From: an uncultured Eubacterium sp.
GTDB taxonomy: Bacteria > Bacillota > Clostridia > Lachnospirales > Lachnospiraceae
Reading direction: 5' to 3'
DNA length: 63,760 nt
Assembly: GCA_910584795.1 (NCBI GenBank)
Contig: CAJUBZ010000005.1
Span: forward strand, 87,213-150,972
Made by a program: the position numbers and the translations under genes. Below the pieces are notes generated by a model. It was given only the letters and a program-made list of their open reading frames with translations. It was not told the DNA's origin and did no database searches. Shown in pieces: positions 10,601 through 17,689 of the stretch (position 1 is the stretch's first letter; every line of letters begins with the position of its first letter).

Positions 10601-10770
10601 CAAATGATGGTGAGAATTGGACTACTGTAGCAGAAATGCGTGATCAGGATGGTGGTGAAGATATAGTAGAATTTAAGACAGTAAATGCAAGATATGTAAA
10701 ATTCCAAGGTGTAAAACGTGCTATGGGATATGGATATTCGATGTGGGAATTTGAAGTATTTGCAAAATAA
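4624..10770 (+). CDS. Secreted GH81 endo-beta-1,3-glucanase with multiple CBMs
   Basis: A 2048-residue exported enzyme predicted to cut beta-1,3-glucans such as laminarin or fungal and plant glucan. Order: signal peptide (1-36, ending VQA); two F5/8 type C (discoidin/CBM32-like) domains (about 40-205 and 219-359); a GH81 catalytic region (about 385-1195); a CBM6-like domain (about 1220-1350, with VVEAEDYY and GGFNFNYVKIYK); an F5/8C domain (about 1372-1510); an FnIII domain (about 1517-1609); and three closely similar F5/8C domains (about 1627-1754, 1769-1897 and 1919-2048). GH81 hallmarks are SNDWWTS, SDHHFLWAYF (acid Asp near residue 849) and GNNQESASEA with Glu926 and Glu930. There is no LPXTG motif or dockerin. 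It is monocistronic, between a hairpin repeat and a terminator. The last three domains look like recent internal duplications. Confidence 0.93.
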   Translation: MRRWHYKKMLKKAVAVALSTAMVTGTINLHTTDVQAVDRSKPWLLSTNRPAYSSSVNGGDVASFATDGRLGTQWGAAANVADQWLDVDLGGKADISKVVIDWQNNASYGVAYQVLVSDDEVNWTKVYETKNGTGGDEKHVMRNDGSGIDYSYYEDVLSTDGADGYKLTQARGRYVRVLINYSKSQSGSDDKKSGWGASIREIEIYGIGDNDCVQPVSDAANIALGKDVEVTSFAQPWWAAKALDGSNAVDGDYESYWLSEGKDTVADSSNQALTVDLKDTHTIGRVKVQWQTEYGKIWDLQVSADGTNWNTVYRNIKGNGEDEDINLYAENVRYVRIQGILMGRGSGYSVREIQIYDYQEGDEKVVNKIPEIPKSEVVNVGKGSYVIDDANLLQPREPKYVTKNIKGAIPSNDWWTSIVYTKYSDTMPGLPMVYKYTSTGLNLYYADGIYTRVDNGGMGADSKSNDITIGASNITGDTSAKLDGYGDWSVDVSFSDDDTAKMRSTIVKGSPYVYTTFTDRNAAELNVGNLVKFFDKNGNEILTKDGERVTLDHFGVEAANESEAPGDGNKKQYHYYGVYLPENSTVIKVGNKLKVNLGSNQNYMVVGALCVEQAIPLLSKESVTNAETAKDADAVKQLEFMYKHAYSYVTSTEVNYNYNESKATCTTEYKSIIDQKRTGNGIENTTLMCMMPHQWKYSDASYEKNGNKALSYASVRGDMRIHNGNNFSYSQKFSGVIPQYTTPDESDSYDKEWMYAYLEQFTDSALKSYWVADPYWQGKKSHPIAMGILIADQLGEYETRDRLVSVLRKIMENWLTYDGAEDYPYYMYYHTSWGAISGDGGDHGMAINLSDHHFLWAYFVFPAAVLASYDKDFVNDYGDMIEVLIRDCMNPDKNDELLPYMRNFDVFEGHSWAGGYGDNNSGNNQESASEATFAWAGLYLWGLVTGNDTYRDAGIWGYTSEVNAIEQYWFNMDAGTELDSNNWAPGYGTNVYGDETCNSLPYIGMVWGLGYTNGTYFSGNPCCIMGIHLLPVTPAITYMGYRKETVDKIWSDYEKIQVAYQKKIEKEGAVDPEGWYHILWPFMALSDAEGAAKRFGDEYASHLNEEGKYVDGVLSTDEMFNSYWYIQNMCAKGYIDTTIWSSDYTSYQVFKKNGKYTAEVWNPFDEEITVHFANENGALGSVKVPAHATVDCDPTKNEDKTVDENGNKVKYEPVKNYDPVNKVSGVVEAEDYYTNFSCEPATDANEGGYIGWIDDGDSLVYTIDVKEEADYVVDYRVQCVNTEKNSAIKLKTDNDNDYILTTYLDNSTTEWKNVKADKTVHLKAGKYQMKLMLVDGGFNFNYVKIYKKGTKAPIAASDDVTKADLSEYPEISLTDAKVIDVTSEANDAGKASNMIDDDYSTRWESVAEDPQAFTVELASEQKIGGMKIYWEGAAARKYVVETSTDKVNWSTAFTQNRGKGGQGNGDENRSSGLEAISFDKVMTAKYVRITCLERLTGYGNSIYELKLYGKGPDQKDKLDAPTAKAVLGKDEITVSWNAVANADSYVVYRTSPMNTNEAIATVKETSYTDSDLKENGNYTYWVVAVPKDGSDDYTSSEYSVATEEIAYTKIDQGGEPENPGEIVVDSKDLAAGKTATASSSEGDNVDAKYAVDGDANTRWSSAFTDDEWISVDLGKVYSVGKVVLTWEAAYGKDYDIQVSTDGDNWTTVKKMRDQDGGQHIIEFAAANARHVRMQGITRATGYGYSLYSMEVFSVKGGSTETPDEEDITGKNLAQGKDAYSSSKEGDNVSAKYAVDGNKGTRWSSAFTDDEWLYVDLGKAYDVNKVVLTWEGAYGKDYDIQVSNDENKWTTVKAMRNQDGGEDVVEFDTVSARYVRMQGVTRGTGYGYSLWEMEVYGGKSTSQPEKPAEQETEAPATPVSGINVALGKDVEQSGAEATAMGADKTVDGNKSSRWSSNYDDDAWMYVDLGKQIDISKVVLTWENAYGKAYDIQVSNDGENWTTVAEMRDQDGGEDIVEFKTVNARYVKFQGVKRAMGYGYSMWEFEVFAK

Positions 10771-10793
10771 ATATTAAGTGATTGATATTTACT

Positions 10794-10827
10794 CTCCGGG
10801 ATCTTAAAAGCGGTCCCGGAGTTTTTT
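10794..10827 (+). terminator. Terminator of the GH81 gene
   Basis: CTCCGGGA and TCCCGGAG form an 8-bp GC-rich stem followed by TTTTTT, 23 nt after the GH81 stop codon. Confidence 0.88.
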
Positions 10828-10887
10828 CGTTATATATAATCATTGACTAGAAAAGTATTTTAGTCTAAAATATAAAAGATTATGTGT

Positions 10888-11025
10888 AACAGTTCAGCCA
10901 TGCGATATAAAATGTATATAGCAAAAGGCAGCTTGCAGACTATTTGCTATATACATTTTATATCATATGGTGAGCCATAACAGCGAGAAGTAGCGAAGCG
11001 GATTCGAGCTGTTGGCTGAAATGTT
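10888..11025 (-). repeat. Modular hairpin repeat, copy B (inverted, one head module)
   Basis: AACAGTTCAGCCA at 10888 and the one-mismatch terminus TGGCTGAAATGTT at 11013-11025. The hairpin comes first here: 22 perfect pairs (10904-10925 with 10943-10964) around a 17-nt loop with GCAGCTTGCAG. The GAGAAGTAGCGAAGCGGATT module follows, so the element is inverted relative to the other copies. It lies between the GH81 terminator and leuC; nothing else is visible in this 320-nt spacer apart from the leuC ribosome binding site. Confidence 0.88.
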
Positions 11026-11091
11026 ACGATTATGTGATTATGCTACATAACGTGTATATACACGAATGAATAGATAAAGGAGGAAATCATC

Positions 11092-12363
11092 ATGGGAATG
11101 ACTATGACTCAAAAAATCTTAGCAAAACATGCTGGATTAGACAGCGTTGTGGCAGGACAATTAATTGAAGCTGATTTAGATTTGGTTTTAGGAAATGACG
11201 TTACTGCTCCAGTGGCTATTAAAGAAATGGAAAAGATGGATGTGGATTGTGTATTCTGTAAGGACAAGATTGCACTAGTACCTGACCATTTCACACCAAA
11301 TAAGGACATTAAGTCAGCAGAACTATACAAATGTGTAAAGGATTTTGCTGAGGAAAATGATATTACAAATTATTTTGAAACAGGCAGGGTTGGTATTGAG
11401 CATGCACTGCTTCCGGAAAAAGGACTCGTAGTAGCAGGAGATGTTGTAATAGGTGCTGATTCTCATACTTGTACATATGGAGCGCTTGGAGCTTTCTCAA
11501 CAGGTGTAGGTAGTACAGATATGGCTGCTGGTATGGCAACAGGTAAGGCATGGTTTAAAGTTCCATCAGCTATTAAATTTAATTTAACAGGAAAGCCTGC
11601 GAAATGGGTTAGTGGTAAAGATGTTATTCTTCACATTATCGGAATGATTGGTGTAGATGGAGCTCTTTATCGTTCAATGGAATTTATGGGGGATGGTGTA
11701 CAGTACCTTTCTATGGATGACAGATTTGCTATGACAAATATGGCAATTGAAGCGGGTGGAAAGAATGGTATCTTTGTTGTTGATGATTTGACACGTGAAT
11801 ATATGAAGGAACATTCTACAAAAGAGTTTACAGAATATGCTCCAGATGAGGATGCAGTATATGACGAGGAATATACAATCGACTTAAGTAAATTACAGCC
11901 AACAGTTGCATTCCCTCATCTTCCGGAGAATACAAAAACTATTGACAATGTAGGAGATGTAAAAATTGATCAGGTTGTTATCGGTTCTTGTACAAATGGT
12001 AGAATTGAAGATATGAGAAATGCAGCAAAGGTACTGGAAGGAAGAGAAGTAAAGAAGGGAGTAAGATGTATCATATTCCCAGCGACACAGGCAATTTATC
12101 TGCAGTGTATTGAAGAAGGTCTGGCAACCATTTTTATTAAGGCAGGTTGTGCATTAAGCACACCAACATGCGGTCCATGTCTTGGTGGACATATGGGTAT
12201 TCTGGCAAAAGGAGAGAGAGCTATTGCTACAACCAACAGAAACTTTGTAGGCCGTATGGGTGACCCTGAATCAGAAGTATACCTTGCAAGCCCTGCTGTA
12301 GCAGCGGCAAGTGCAGTCACAGGAAAGATATCAGGACCGGAAGAGTTAGGATTATGGAGGTAG
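11092..12363 (+). CDS. leuC: 3-isopropylmalate dehydratase large subunit
   Basis: A 423-residue aconitase-family subunit that, with LeuD, isomerises 2- to 3-isopropylmalate in leucine synthesis. It carries the [4Fe-4S] cluster cysteines: VIGSCTNGR (about residue 303) and CALSTPTCGPC (about residues 361-371). GADSHTCTYGALGAF is the family active-site segment. The length is that of the short bacterial/archaeal-type LeuC (about 420) rather than the roughly 465-residue enterobacterial form. AGGAGG lies 8 nt before the ATG. leuD follows after 3 nt. leuA and leuB are not in the window, so the pathway is split. No T-box or leader peptide is visible upstream. Confidence 0.93.
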   Translation: MGMTMTQKILAKHAGLDSVVAGQLIEADLDLVLGNDVTAPVAIKEMEKMDVDCVFCKDKIALVPDHFTPNKDIKSAELYKCVKDFAEENDITNYFETGRVGIEHALLPEKGLVVAGDVVIGADSHTCTYGALGAFSTGVGSTDMAAGMATGKAWFKVPSAIKFNLTGKPAKWVSGKDVILHIIGMIGVDGALYRSMEFMGDGVQYLSMDDRFAMTNMAIEAGGKNGIFVVDDLTREYMKEHSTKEFTEYAPDEDAVYDEEYTIDLSKLQPTVAFPHLPENTKTIDNVGDVKIDQVVIGSCTNGRIEDMRNAAKVLEGREVKKGVRCIIFPATQAIYLQCIEEGLATIFIKAGCALSTPTCGPCLGGHMGILAKGERAIATTNRNFVGRMGDPESEVYLASPAVAAASAVTGKISGPEELGLWR

Positions 12364-12366
12364 GAT

Positions 12367-12855
12367 ATGAAGGCAGAAGGAAGAGTATTCAAATATGGAA
12401 GCAATGTAGATACAGACGTTATTATCCCAGCCAGATATCTTAATGTACCGGATGCGGCTGAACTTGCAAAGCATTGCATGGAGGATATTGATAAAGAGTT
12501 TGTAAATAAGGTTACAGATGGTGATATTATTGTGGCAGATAAGAACTTTGGATGTGGTTCTTCCAGAGAACATGCACCAATTGCTATTAAGGCAGCCGGA
12601 GTTAGCTGTGTTATTGCTGAAACATTTGCAAGAATTTTTTATCGAAATGCAATTAATATTGGATTACCTATTATAGAGTGTCCAGAAGCTGCAAATGGAA
12701 TAGAAGATGGAGATCAGGTAGAAGTTGATTTTGACAGTGGAAAAATCTACAATAAAACAAAAGGGACAGAATTTCAGGGTCAGGCATTTCCTGAATTTAT
12801 GCAGAATATTATCAGTAATGGTGGATTAATTAACTATATTAACAACGGAAAATAA
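12367..12855 (+). CDS. leuD: 3-isopropylmalate dehydratase small subunit
   Basis: A 162-residue swivel-domain subunit that partners LeuC. It contains the conserved NVDTDVIIPARYL near the N-terminus and GCGSSREHAPIAIKAAG (about residues 61-77), the substrate-binding loop. The start is set by GGAGGTAGG, which overlaps the end of leuC. The short length matches the LeuC type next to it. It is followed by a 116-nt spacer with a small hairpin (TTTCTGC at 12913, GCAGAAA at 12923) before thrC. Confidence 0.93.
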   Translation: MKAEGRVFKYGSNVDTDVIIPARYLNVPDAAELAKHCMEDIDKEFVNKVTDGDIIVADKNFGCGSSREHAPIAIKAAGVSCVIAETFARIFYRNAINIGLPIIECPEAANGIEDGDQVEVDFDSGKIYNKTKGTEFQGQAFPEFMQNIISNGGLINYINNGK

Positions 12856-12971
12856 AATCACCGGAAGTGGTATTAGCCACATTACGGGATTGTAGGCGGT
12901 CGCTATTTGCGTTTTCTGCGGAGCAGAAATATTTTCGAGTTTAACATAAAGAAGCGTATAAGGAGAAAATT

Positions 12972-14462
12972 ATGAAAGAAATACTTTACAAGAGCACAAG
13001 AAGTAAAGAGGGATACCTGAAAGCATCAGAAGCAATCTTAAAAGGATTGGCAGATGATGGTGGACTATTTGTTCCAACAGAGATTCCAAAACTTGATGTT
13101 ACTGTTGATGAATTAGCTAACATGACATATCAGCAGGCAGCATACGAAGTAATGAAGTTATACTTTACAGACTTTACAGAAGAAGAGTTAAAGAATTGTA
13201 TTAATAAAGCATATGATGAAAAGTTTGATACAGAAGAAATAGCTCCACTTGCAGAAGTAGATGGTGCATATTATTTGGAATTATTCCATGGAAAGACCAT
13301 TGCATTTAAAGATATGGCATTGTCTATTTTGCCACATCTTCTCACAACATCAGCAAAGAAAAATAATGTAAAGAATGAAATTGTTATATTAACAGCTACA
13401 TCAGGAGATACAGGAAAAGCTGCTATGGCAGGATTTGCAGATGTAGAAGGAACAAGAATCATTGTATTTTATCCGAATGGCGGTGTCAGCCCAATTCAGG
13501 AAAAACAGATGATTACACAGAAAGGTGATAATACATATGTTGTGGCTATTGAAGGAAACTTTGATCAGGCACAGAGTGGTGTAAAAGCAATCTTTGGAAA
13601 TAAAGAACTTGCAAAAGAAATGAATGAAAAGGGCTTCCAGTTCTCATCAGCCAATTCGATTAATATTGGTCGTCTTGTACCACAGGTTGCTTACTATGTA
13701 TACGCTTATGCGAAATTATATGCAGAAGGAAAACTTGCAAAAGATCAGAAAATGAATGTAGTTGTACCTACAGGAAATTTTGGAAATATCTTAGCTGCAT
13801 ATTATGCAAAGAATATGGGACTTCCTATTGGAAAATTAATCTGTGCTTCTAATGAAAATAAAGTATTATTCGACTTCTTTAAAACAGGTGAATATGATAA
13901 GAACAGAGATTTTATTCTTACAACATCACCATCTATGGATATATTAATTTCAAGCAATCTTGAGAGATTAATTTATAAGATTGCTGGAGATGATGCAGTG
14001 AAAAATAAAGAATTAATGACAAGTCTGACAACAGATGGCAAGTATGTAATTACAGATCAAATGAAGGCAGAACTTGCTGATTTCTATGGAAATTATGCTA
14101 CAGAAGTTGAGACGGCTGAGGTAATAAAGGAAACATATGAAAAGACTGGATATGTAATGGATACACATACAGCAGTTGCAGCCAGCACATATAAGAAATA
14201 CGTAGCTGAAACAGGGGATGATGAAGTAACAGTCATTGCTTCAACAGCCAGTCCGTTTAAGTTTACAAGAAGTGTAATGAATGCGATTGATCCGAAGTAT
14301 GATGAACTTGGTGATTTTGAATTAGTAGATGAATTATCAAAGATTGGAAATGTAAAAGTTCCAAATGCTATTGAAGAAATCCGAAATGCAGAAGTTCGTC
14401 ATAATAACTTGGTAGAAGTTGATGGAATGGAAGCAATTGTAAAGAAATTTCTGGAAATATAA
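12972..14462 (+). CDS. thrC: Threonine synthase
   Basis: A 496-residue PLP enzyme that converts O-phosphohomoserine to threonine. The PLP-binding lysine is Lys113 in HGKTIAFKDMALS. TATSGDTGKAAMAGF is the phosphate and substrate loop, and VPTGNFGNILAAYYA is the PLP phosphate-binding glycine-rich segment. The N-terminal YKSTR and DDGGLFVP segments match the longer class of bacterial threonine synthases. AAGGAG precedes the ATG. It may be read through from leuCD, since no strong terminator separates them, and a terminator follows it. Confidence 0.94.
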   Translation: MKEILYKSTRSKEGYLKASEAILKGLADDGGLFVPTEIPKLDVTVDELANMTYQQAAYEVMKLYFTDFTEEELKNCINKAYDEKFDTEEIAPLAEVDGAYYLELFHGKTIAFKDMALSILPHLLTTSAKKNNVKNEIVILTATSGDTGKAAMAGFADVEGTRIIVFYPNGGVSPIQEKQMITQKGDNTYVVAIEGNFDQAQSGVKAIFGNKELAKEMNEKGFQFSSANSINIGRLVPQVAYYVYAYAKLYAEGKLAKDQKMNVVVPTGNFGNILAAYYAKNMGLPIGKLICASNENKVLFDFFKTGEYDKNRDFILTTSPSMDILISSNLERLIYKIAGDDAVKNKELMTSLTTDGKYVITDQMKAELADFYGNYATEVETAEVIKETYEKTGYVMDTHTAVAASTYKKYVAETGDDEVTVIASTASPFKFTRSVMNAIDPKYDELGDFELVDELSKIGNVKVPNAIEEIRNAEVRHNNLVEVDGMEAIVKKFLEI

Positions 14463-14491
14463 TTTTTAAAGTTAGGTTTAATAATAAAAAT

Positions 14492-14528
14492 GAGGTGTTG
14501 CATATCAAAATGCGATGCCTCTTTTTTG
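14492..14528 (+). terminator. Terminator after thrC
   Basis: GAGGTGTTGCAT and ATGCGATGCCTC form a 12-bp stem with three G-T pairs, followed by TTTTTT. It lies 29 nt after the thrC stop. Confidence 0.8.
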
Positions 14529-14717
14529 TTATTTTATTTTAATAACAGAAAAAAATTTAGAGAAACAACAGGAATGAAACATAAAAAAGATGCAAAATTT
14601 GGGTCGTATAGATACGATTTCAGATTTGCATGGCATGTATATTTTTTGTATGGCTTATTTTTATAAAATTTGGTATAATATATAAATTGTTATATTTTGT
14701 AACAAAGGAGAAATGTA

Positions 14718-15293
14718 ATGAACAATTTTTTTGGTATGTTAGCCAGAATGAAATATATAAACCGTTGGGGATTAATGCGTAACACCAACAACGAAAACAT
14801 TGCAGAGCATAGCCTTCAGGTGGCTGTGATAGCACATGCTTTGGCTGTTATTGGAAATGTACGTTTAGGGAAGAAGTTAAATGCAGAGCATATTGCAATG
14901 ATGGGCATTATGCATGATACCAGCGAAATTATTACAGGAGATCTTCCTACACCGATTAAATATTATGCTCCAGAGATAAGAGATGCATACAAAAAAGTGG
15001 AGTATATTGCTGCGAATCAGCTTTTATCAGAGATTCCCGAAGATATGCGTGATGCGTACAGGGATGTTCTAATTGAGGATGATAGTGAAGAGTGGAAGTA
15101 TGTAAAAGCGGCAGATAAGCTTTCAGCATATATTAAGTGTATTGAAGAAAAAAATACAGGAAATACGGACTTTTTAAAAGCAGAATCTGCTACGAAACAG
15201 GCATTGGAAGATATGCAAATGGATGAAATTTGTATTTTTATGGACGAGTTTCTTTTATCTTATACTATGACATTGGATGAAATTAATAAATAA
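14718..15293 (+). CDS. HD-domain 5'-deoxynucleotidase, YfbR-like
   Basis: A 191-residue HD-superfamily phosphohydrolase closely resembling E. coli YfbR, a metal-dependent deoxyribonucleoside 5'-monophosphatase. The N-terminus (FFGMLARMKYINRWGLMRN) and ENIAEHSLQVAVIAHAL match the YfbR signature. Metal ligands expected from the HD fold are His33 in EHSLQ, the His-Asp pair in GIMHDTSE (about residues 67-69), and Asp in KAADKLSAYIKC (about 136). AAAGGAG precedes the start. It is probably transcribed alone, since a terminator lies upstream and topB starts after a 76-nt gap. Confidence 0.88.
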   Translation: MNNFFGMLARMKYINRWGLMRNTNNENIAEHSLQVAVIAHALAVIGNVRLGKKLNAEHIAMMGIMHDTSEIITGDLPTPIKYYAPEIRDAYKKVEYIAANQLLSEIPEDMRDAYRDVLIEDDSEEWKYVKAADKLSAYIKCIEEKNTGNTDFLKAESATKQALEDMQMDEICIFMDEFLLSYTMTLDEINK

Positions 15294-15369
15294 AATGTAA
15301 TTGATATTGAGAGATGAATATAACGATATTATTTGAGAATATACTAGAATTAACCAACTAGGAGATAGA

Positions 15370-17535
15370 ATGGGAAAAGCAGTATTCATTGCGGAGAAAC
15401 CAAGTGTTGCCGCAGAGTTTGCAAAAGCGTTAAAACTGAATATAACAAGAAGAGACGGATATATGGAAAGTGACAAGGCGATAGTTACATGGTGTGTTGG
15501 TCATTTGGTTACAATGAGTTATCCGGAAGTTTACGACGAGAGATATAAAAAGTGGAATTTGAGGGATTTACCTTTTATACCGGAAGATTGGAAGTATGAA
15601 GTGATTCCGGGTGTCAAAAAGCAGTTTCAAATTGTAAAAGATATTTTAAACCGTGATGATGTGGATACTATTTATGTTTGTACTGACTCGGGACGTGAGG
15701 GAGAGTATATTTACAGATTGGTTGCTCAGGAAGCAGGGATTAGAAATAAGACTGAAAAGCGTGTATGGATAGATTCACAGACAGAAGATGAGATTCTTAG
15801 AGGTATAAAAGAAGCGAAAGATTTAAAAGAATATGATAATTTGTCAGATGCAGCATATTTGAGAGCCAAAGAAGATTATCTGATGGGAATTAACTTTTCA
15901 AGACTTCTTACGTTAAAATATGGAAATTCGATTCAAAACTTTTTAAAGGATGGCTGGAAGTCTATAAATGTTGGCCGTGTTATGACTTGTGTTCTTGGAA
16001 TGATTTGTAACAGAGAACGGGAAATTAGGAATTTTGTTAAAACACCTTTTTATCGTGTAATAGCACAGGCTGGTATTTCAGGACGTATGATTGATGCAGA
16101 ATGGAAAACGGTGAAGGGATCGAAGTTTTATGAATCGCCATTATTATATAAAGAAAATGGTTTTAAAGAAAAGACTACTGCTCAGGCTATGATTGAAGCG
16201 TTAGAGAAACATGGTCCTGTGCAGATTGATGAAACAAACCAACAGGAAGTGAATGCATTTCAAGAGGTGCAGGCAAAACTGCCTTATCCGTTACAGATGA
16301 CAATAAAGTCGATTAGTATAAAGGATGAGAAGAAACAGCCGCCGTTATTATATAATTTGGCAGAATTACAAAATGACTGTTCTAAGATGTTTAAAATTAG
16401 TCCGGATGAAACATTAAATGTGGTTCAGCAGTTATATGAGGCTAAACTTTGTACTTATCCGAGAACAGATGCAAGAGTTCTTTCCACCGCTGTCTGTAAA
16501 GAAATACATAAAAATATTGGCGGTTTGCAAAACTATGGACCATGTGCAGGTTTTGCAAATAATATATTGACAAATCAATTATATAAAGGTTTAGAGAAAA
16601 CAAAGTATGTAGATGATAAAAAAATTACAGACCATTATGCGATTGTGCCTACAGGTCAGGGATTGGCTGGACTTGCAAAGCAAAAGCCAATCAATCAAAA
16701 AGTTTATATGGTTATTGTACGTCGTTTCTTAAGTATTTTTTATCCACCTGCAATATATAAAAAAGCAACGTTGATAGGTATTATGCCTGCAACGTTTTCA
16801 GATGGAACAACAACTTCAGAACAGTTTTCTTCTAATTTCAAAATTCTTGTACAGAAAGGATATTTTGAGATTGTAGGTGTTCCCAAAGAAAAGAAAAAGG
16901 ATAATAAAACAAATGAAGTTAAAGATAATAAAGAAAACAGTCGTGAGAGTATCGGAAATCAAGATAATGAAAATATGGAACAAAGTCTTGATGAAGAATT
17001 CTTTAATTTGTTGTATAATATGAAAAAAGGGGACAAAATCCCTGTAATACAATGTAATATAAAAGAAGGCGAAACAACTCCGCCAAAAAGATATTCATCA
17101 GGTTCTTTAATACTTGCCATGGAGAATGCAGGTCAGCTAATAGAAGATGAAGATCTTAGAGCTCAAATTAAAGGGTCAGGAATCGGGACCAGCGCAACAA
17201 GAGCTGAAATCATAAAGAAACTGACGAATATTAAATATATTGCATTAAATAAAAAGACACAGGTTATTACACCTACACAGTTAGGTGAGATGATATTCGG
17301 AGTAGTGCATGGCTCCATAAAGTCTCTGTTAAATCCGGAATTGACAGCTAGTTGGGAACTTGGGCTTACACAGGTCGCAGAAGGAAAAATAACAGCTGAT
17401 GAGTATATGGATAAGTTGAATACATTTATAAAAGGCAGGTTTAACAATGTAATAAATCTAAACAATGCAGGACAAATGACGAGTTACTATAATTATGTAG
17501 CACAGTTTTATAATAAGAAGGGGAAAAAGTCATAA
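15370..17535 (+). CDS. topB: DNA topoisomerase III
   Basis: A 721-residue type IA topoisomerase. The TOPRIM domain starts at once with AVFIAEKPSVAAEFA and continues to CTDSGREGEYIYRL, with the DxD-like metal site. The catalytic tyrosine is Tyr363 in CTYPRTDARVL. GSGIGTSATRAEII (about residue 600) is the usual C-terminal active-site lid motif. An acidic/Asn-rich insertion at about residues 510-545 (KEKKKDNKTNEVKDN onward) is low complexity and probably a surface loop. Length is close to Bacillus TopB (about 727). AGGAGA lies 6 nt before the ATG. It acts in decatenation and recombination intermediate processing. Confidence 0.93.
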   Translation: MGKAVFIAEKPSVAAEFAKALKLNITRRDGYMESDKAIVTWCVGHLVTMSYPEVYDERYKKWNLRDLPFIPEDWKYEVIPGVKKQFQIVKDILNRDDVDTIYVCTDSGREGEYIYRLVAQEAGIRNKTEKRVWIDSQTEDEILRGIKEAKDLKEYDNLSDAAYLRAKEDYLMGINFSRLLTLKYGNSIQNFLKDGWKSINVGRVMTCVLGMICNREREIRNFVKTPFYRVIAQAGISGRMIDAEWKTVKGSKFYESPLLYKENGFKEKTTAQAMIEALEKHGPVQIDETNQQEVNAFQEVQAKLPYPLQMTIKSISIKDEKKQPPLLYNLAELQNDCSKMFKISPDETLNVVQQLYEAKLCTYPRTDARVLSTAVCKEIHKNIGGLQNYGPCAGFANNILTNQLYKGLEKTKYVDDKKITDHYAIVPTGQGLAGLAKQKPINQKVYMVIVRRFLSIFYPPAIYKKATLIGIMPATFSDGTTTSEQFSSNFKILVQKGYFEIVGVPKEKKKDNKTNEVKDNKENSRESIGNQDNENMEQSLDEEFFNLLYNMKKGDKIPVIQCNIKEGETTPPKRYSSGSLILAMENAGQLIEDEDLRAQIKGSGIGTSATRAEIIKKLTNIKYIALNKKTQVITPTQLGEMIFGVVHGSIKSLLNPELTASWELGLTQVAEGKITADEYMDKLNTFIKGRFNNVINLNNAGQMTSYYNYVAQFYNKKGKKS

Positions 17536-17689
17536 TTTTCATACATGCATGAAAATTTGAGACTTTGCATCCCTTAAACAAATGAGAAAGAAGCCCGATA
17601 GGGCAGATTTTGAATTTGTTAGAATTGTGGGAGCACGAAATGCGGAACATTCGTATTATTAGTAGTATTATTTATAGGAGGAAGAAATA

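Noticed and set aside
12856..12971. A riboswitch or T-box between leuD and thrC
   Set aside because: The spacer is short, with one small hairpin; no T-box sequence or known riboswitch core is present.
17536..17689. A glmS ribozyme upstream of glmS
   Set aside because: None of the conserved core blocks of the ribozyme could be found; only a short GCCC/GGGC hairpin is present.
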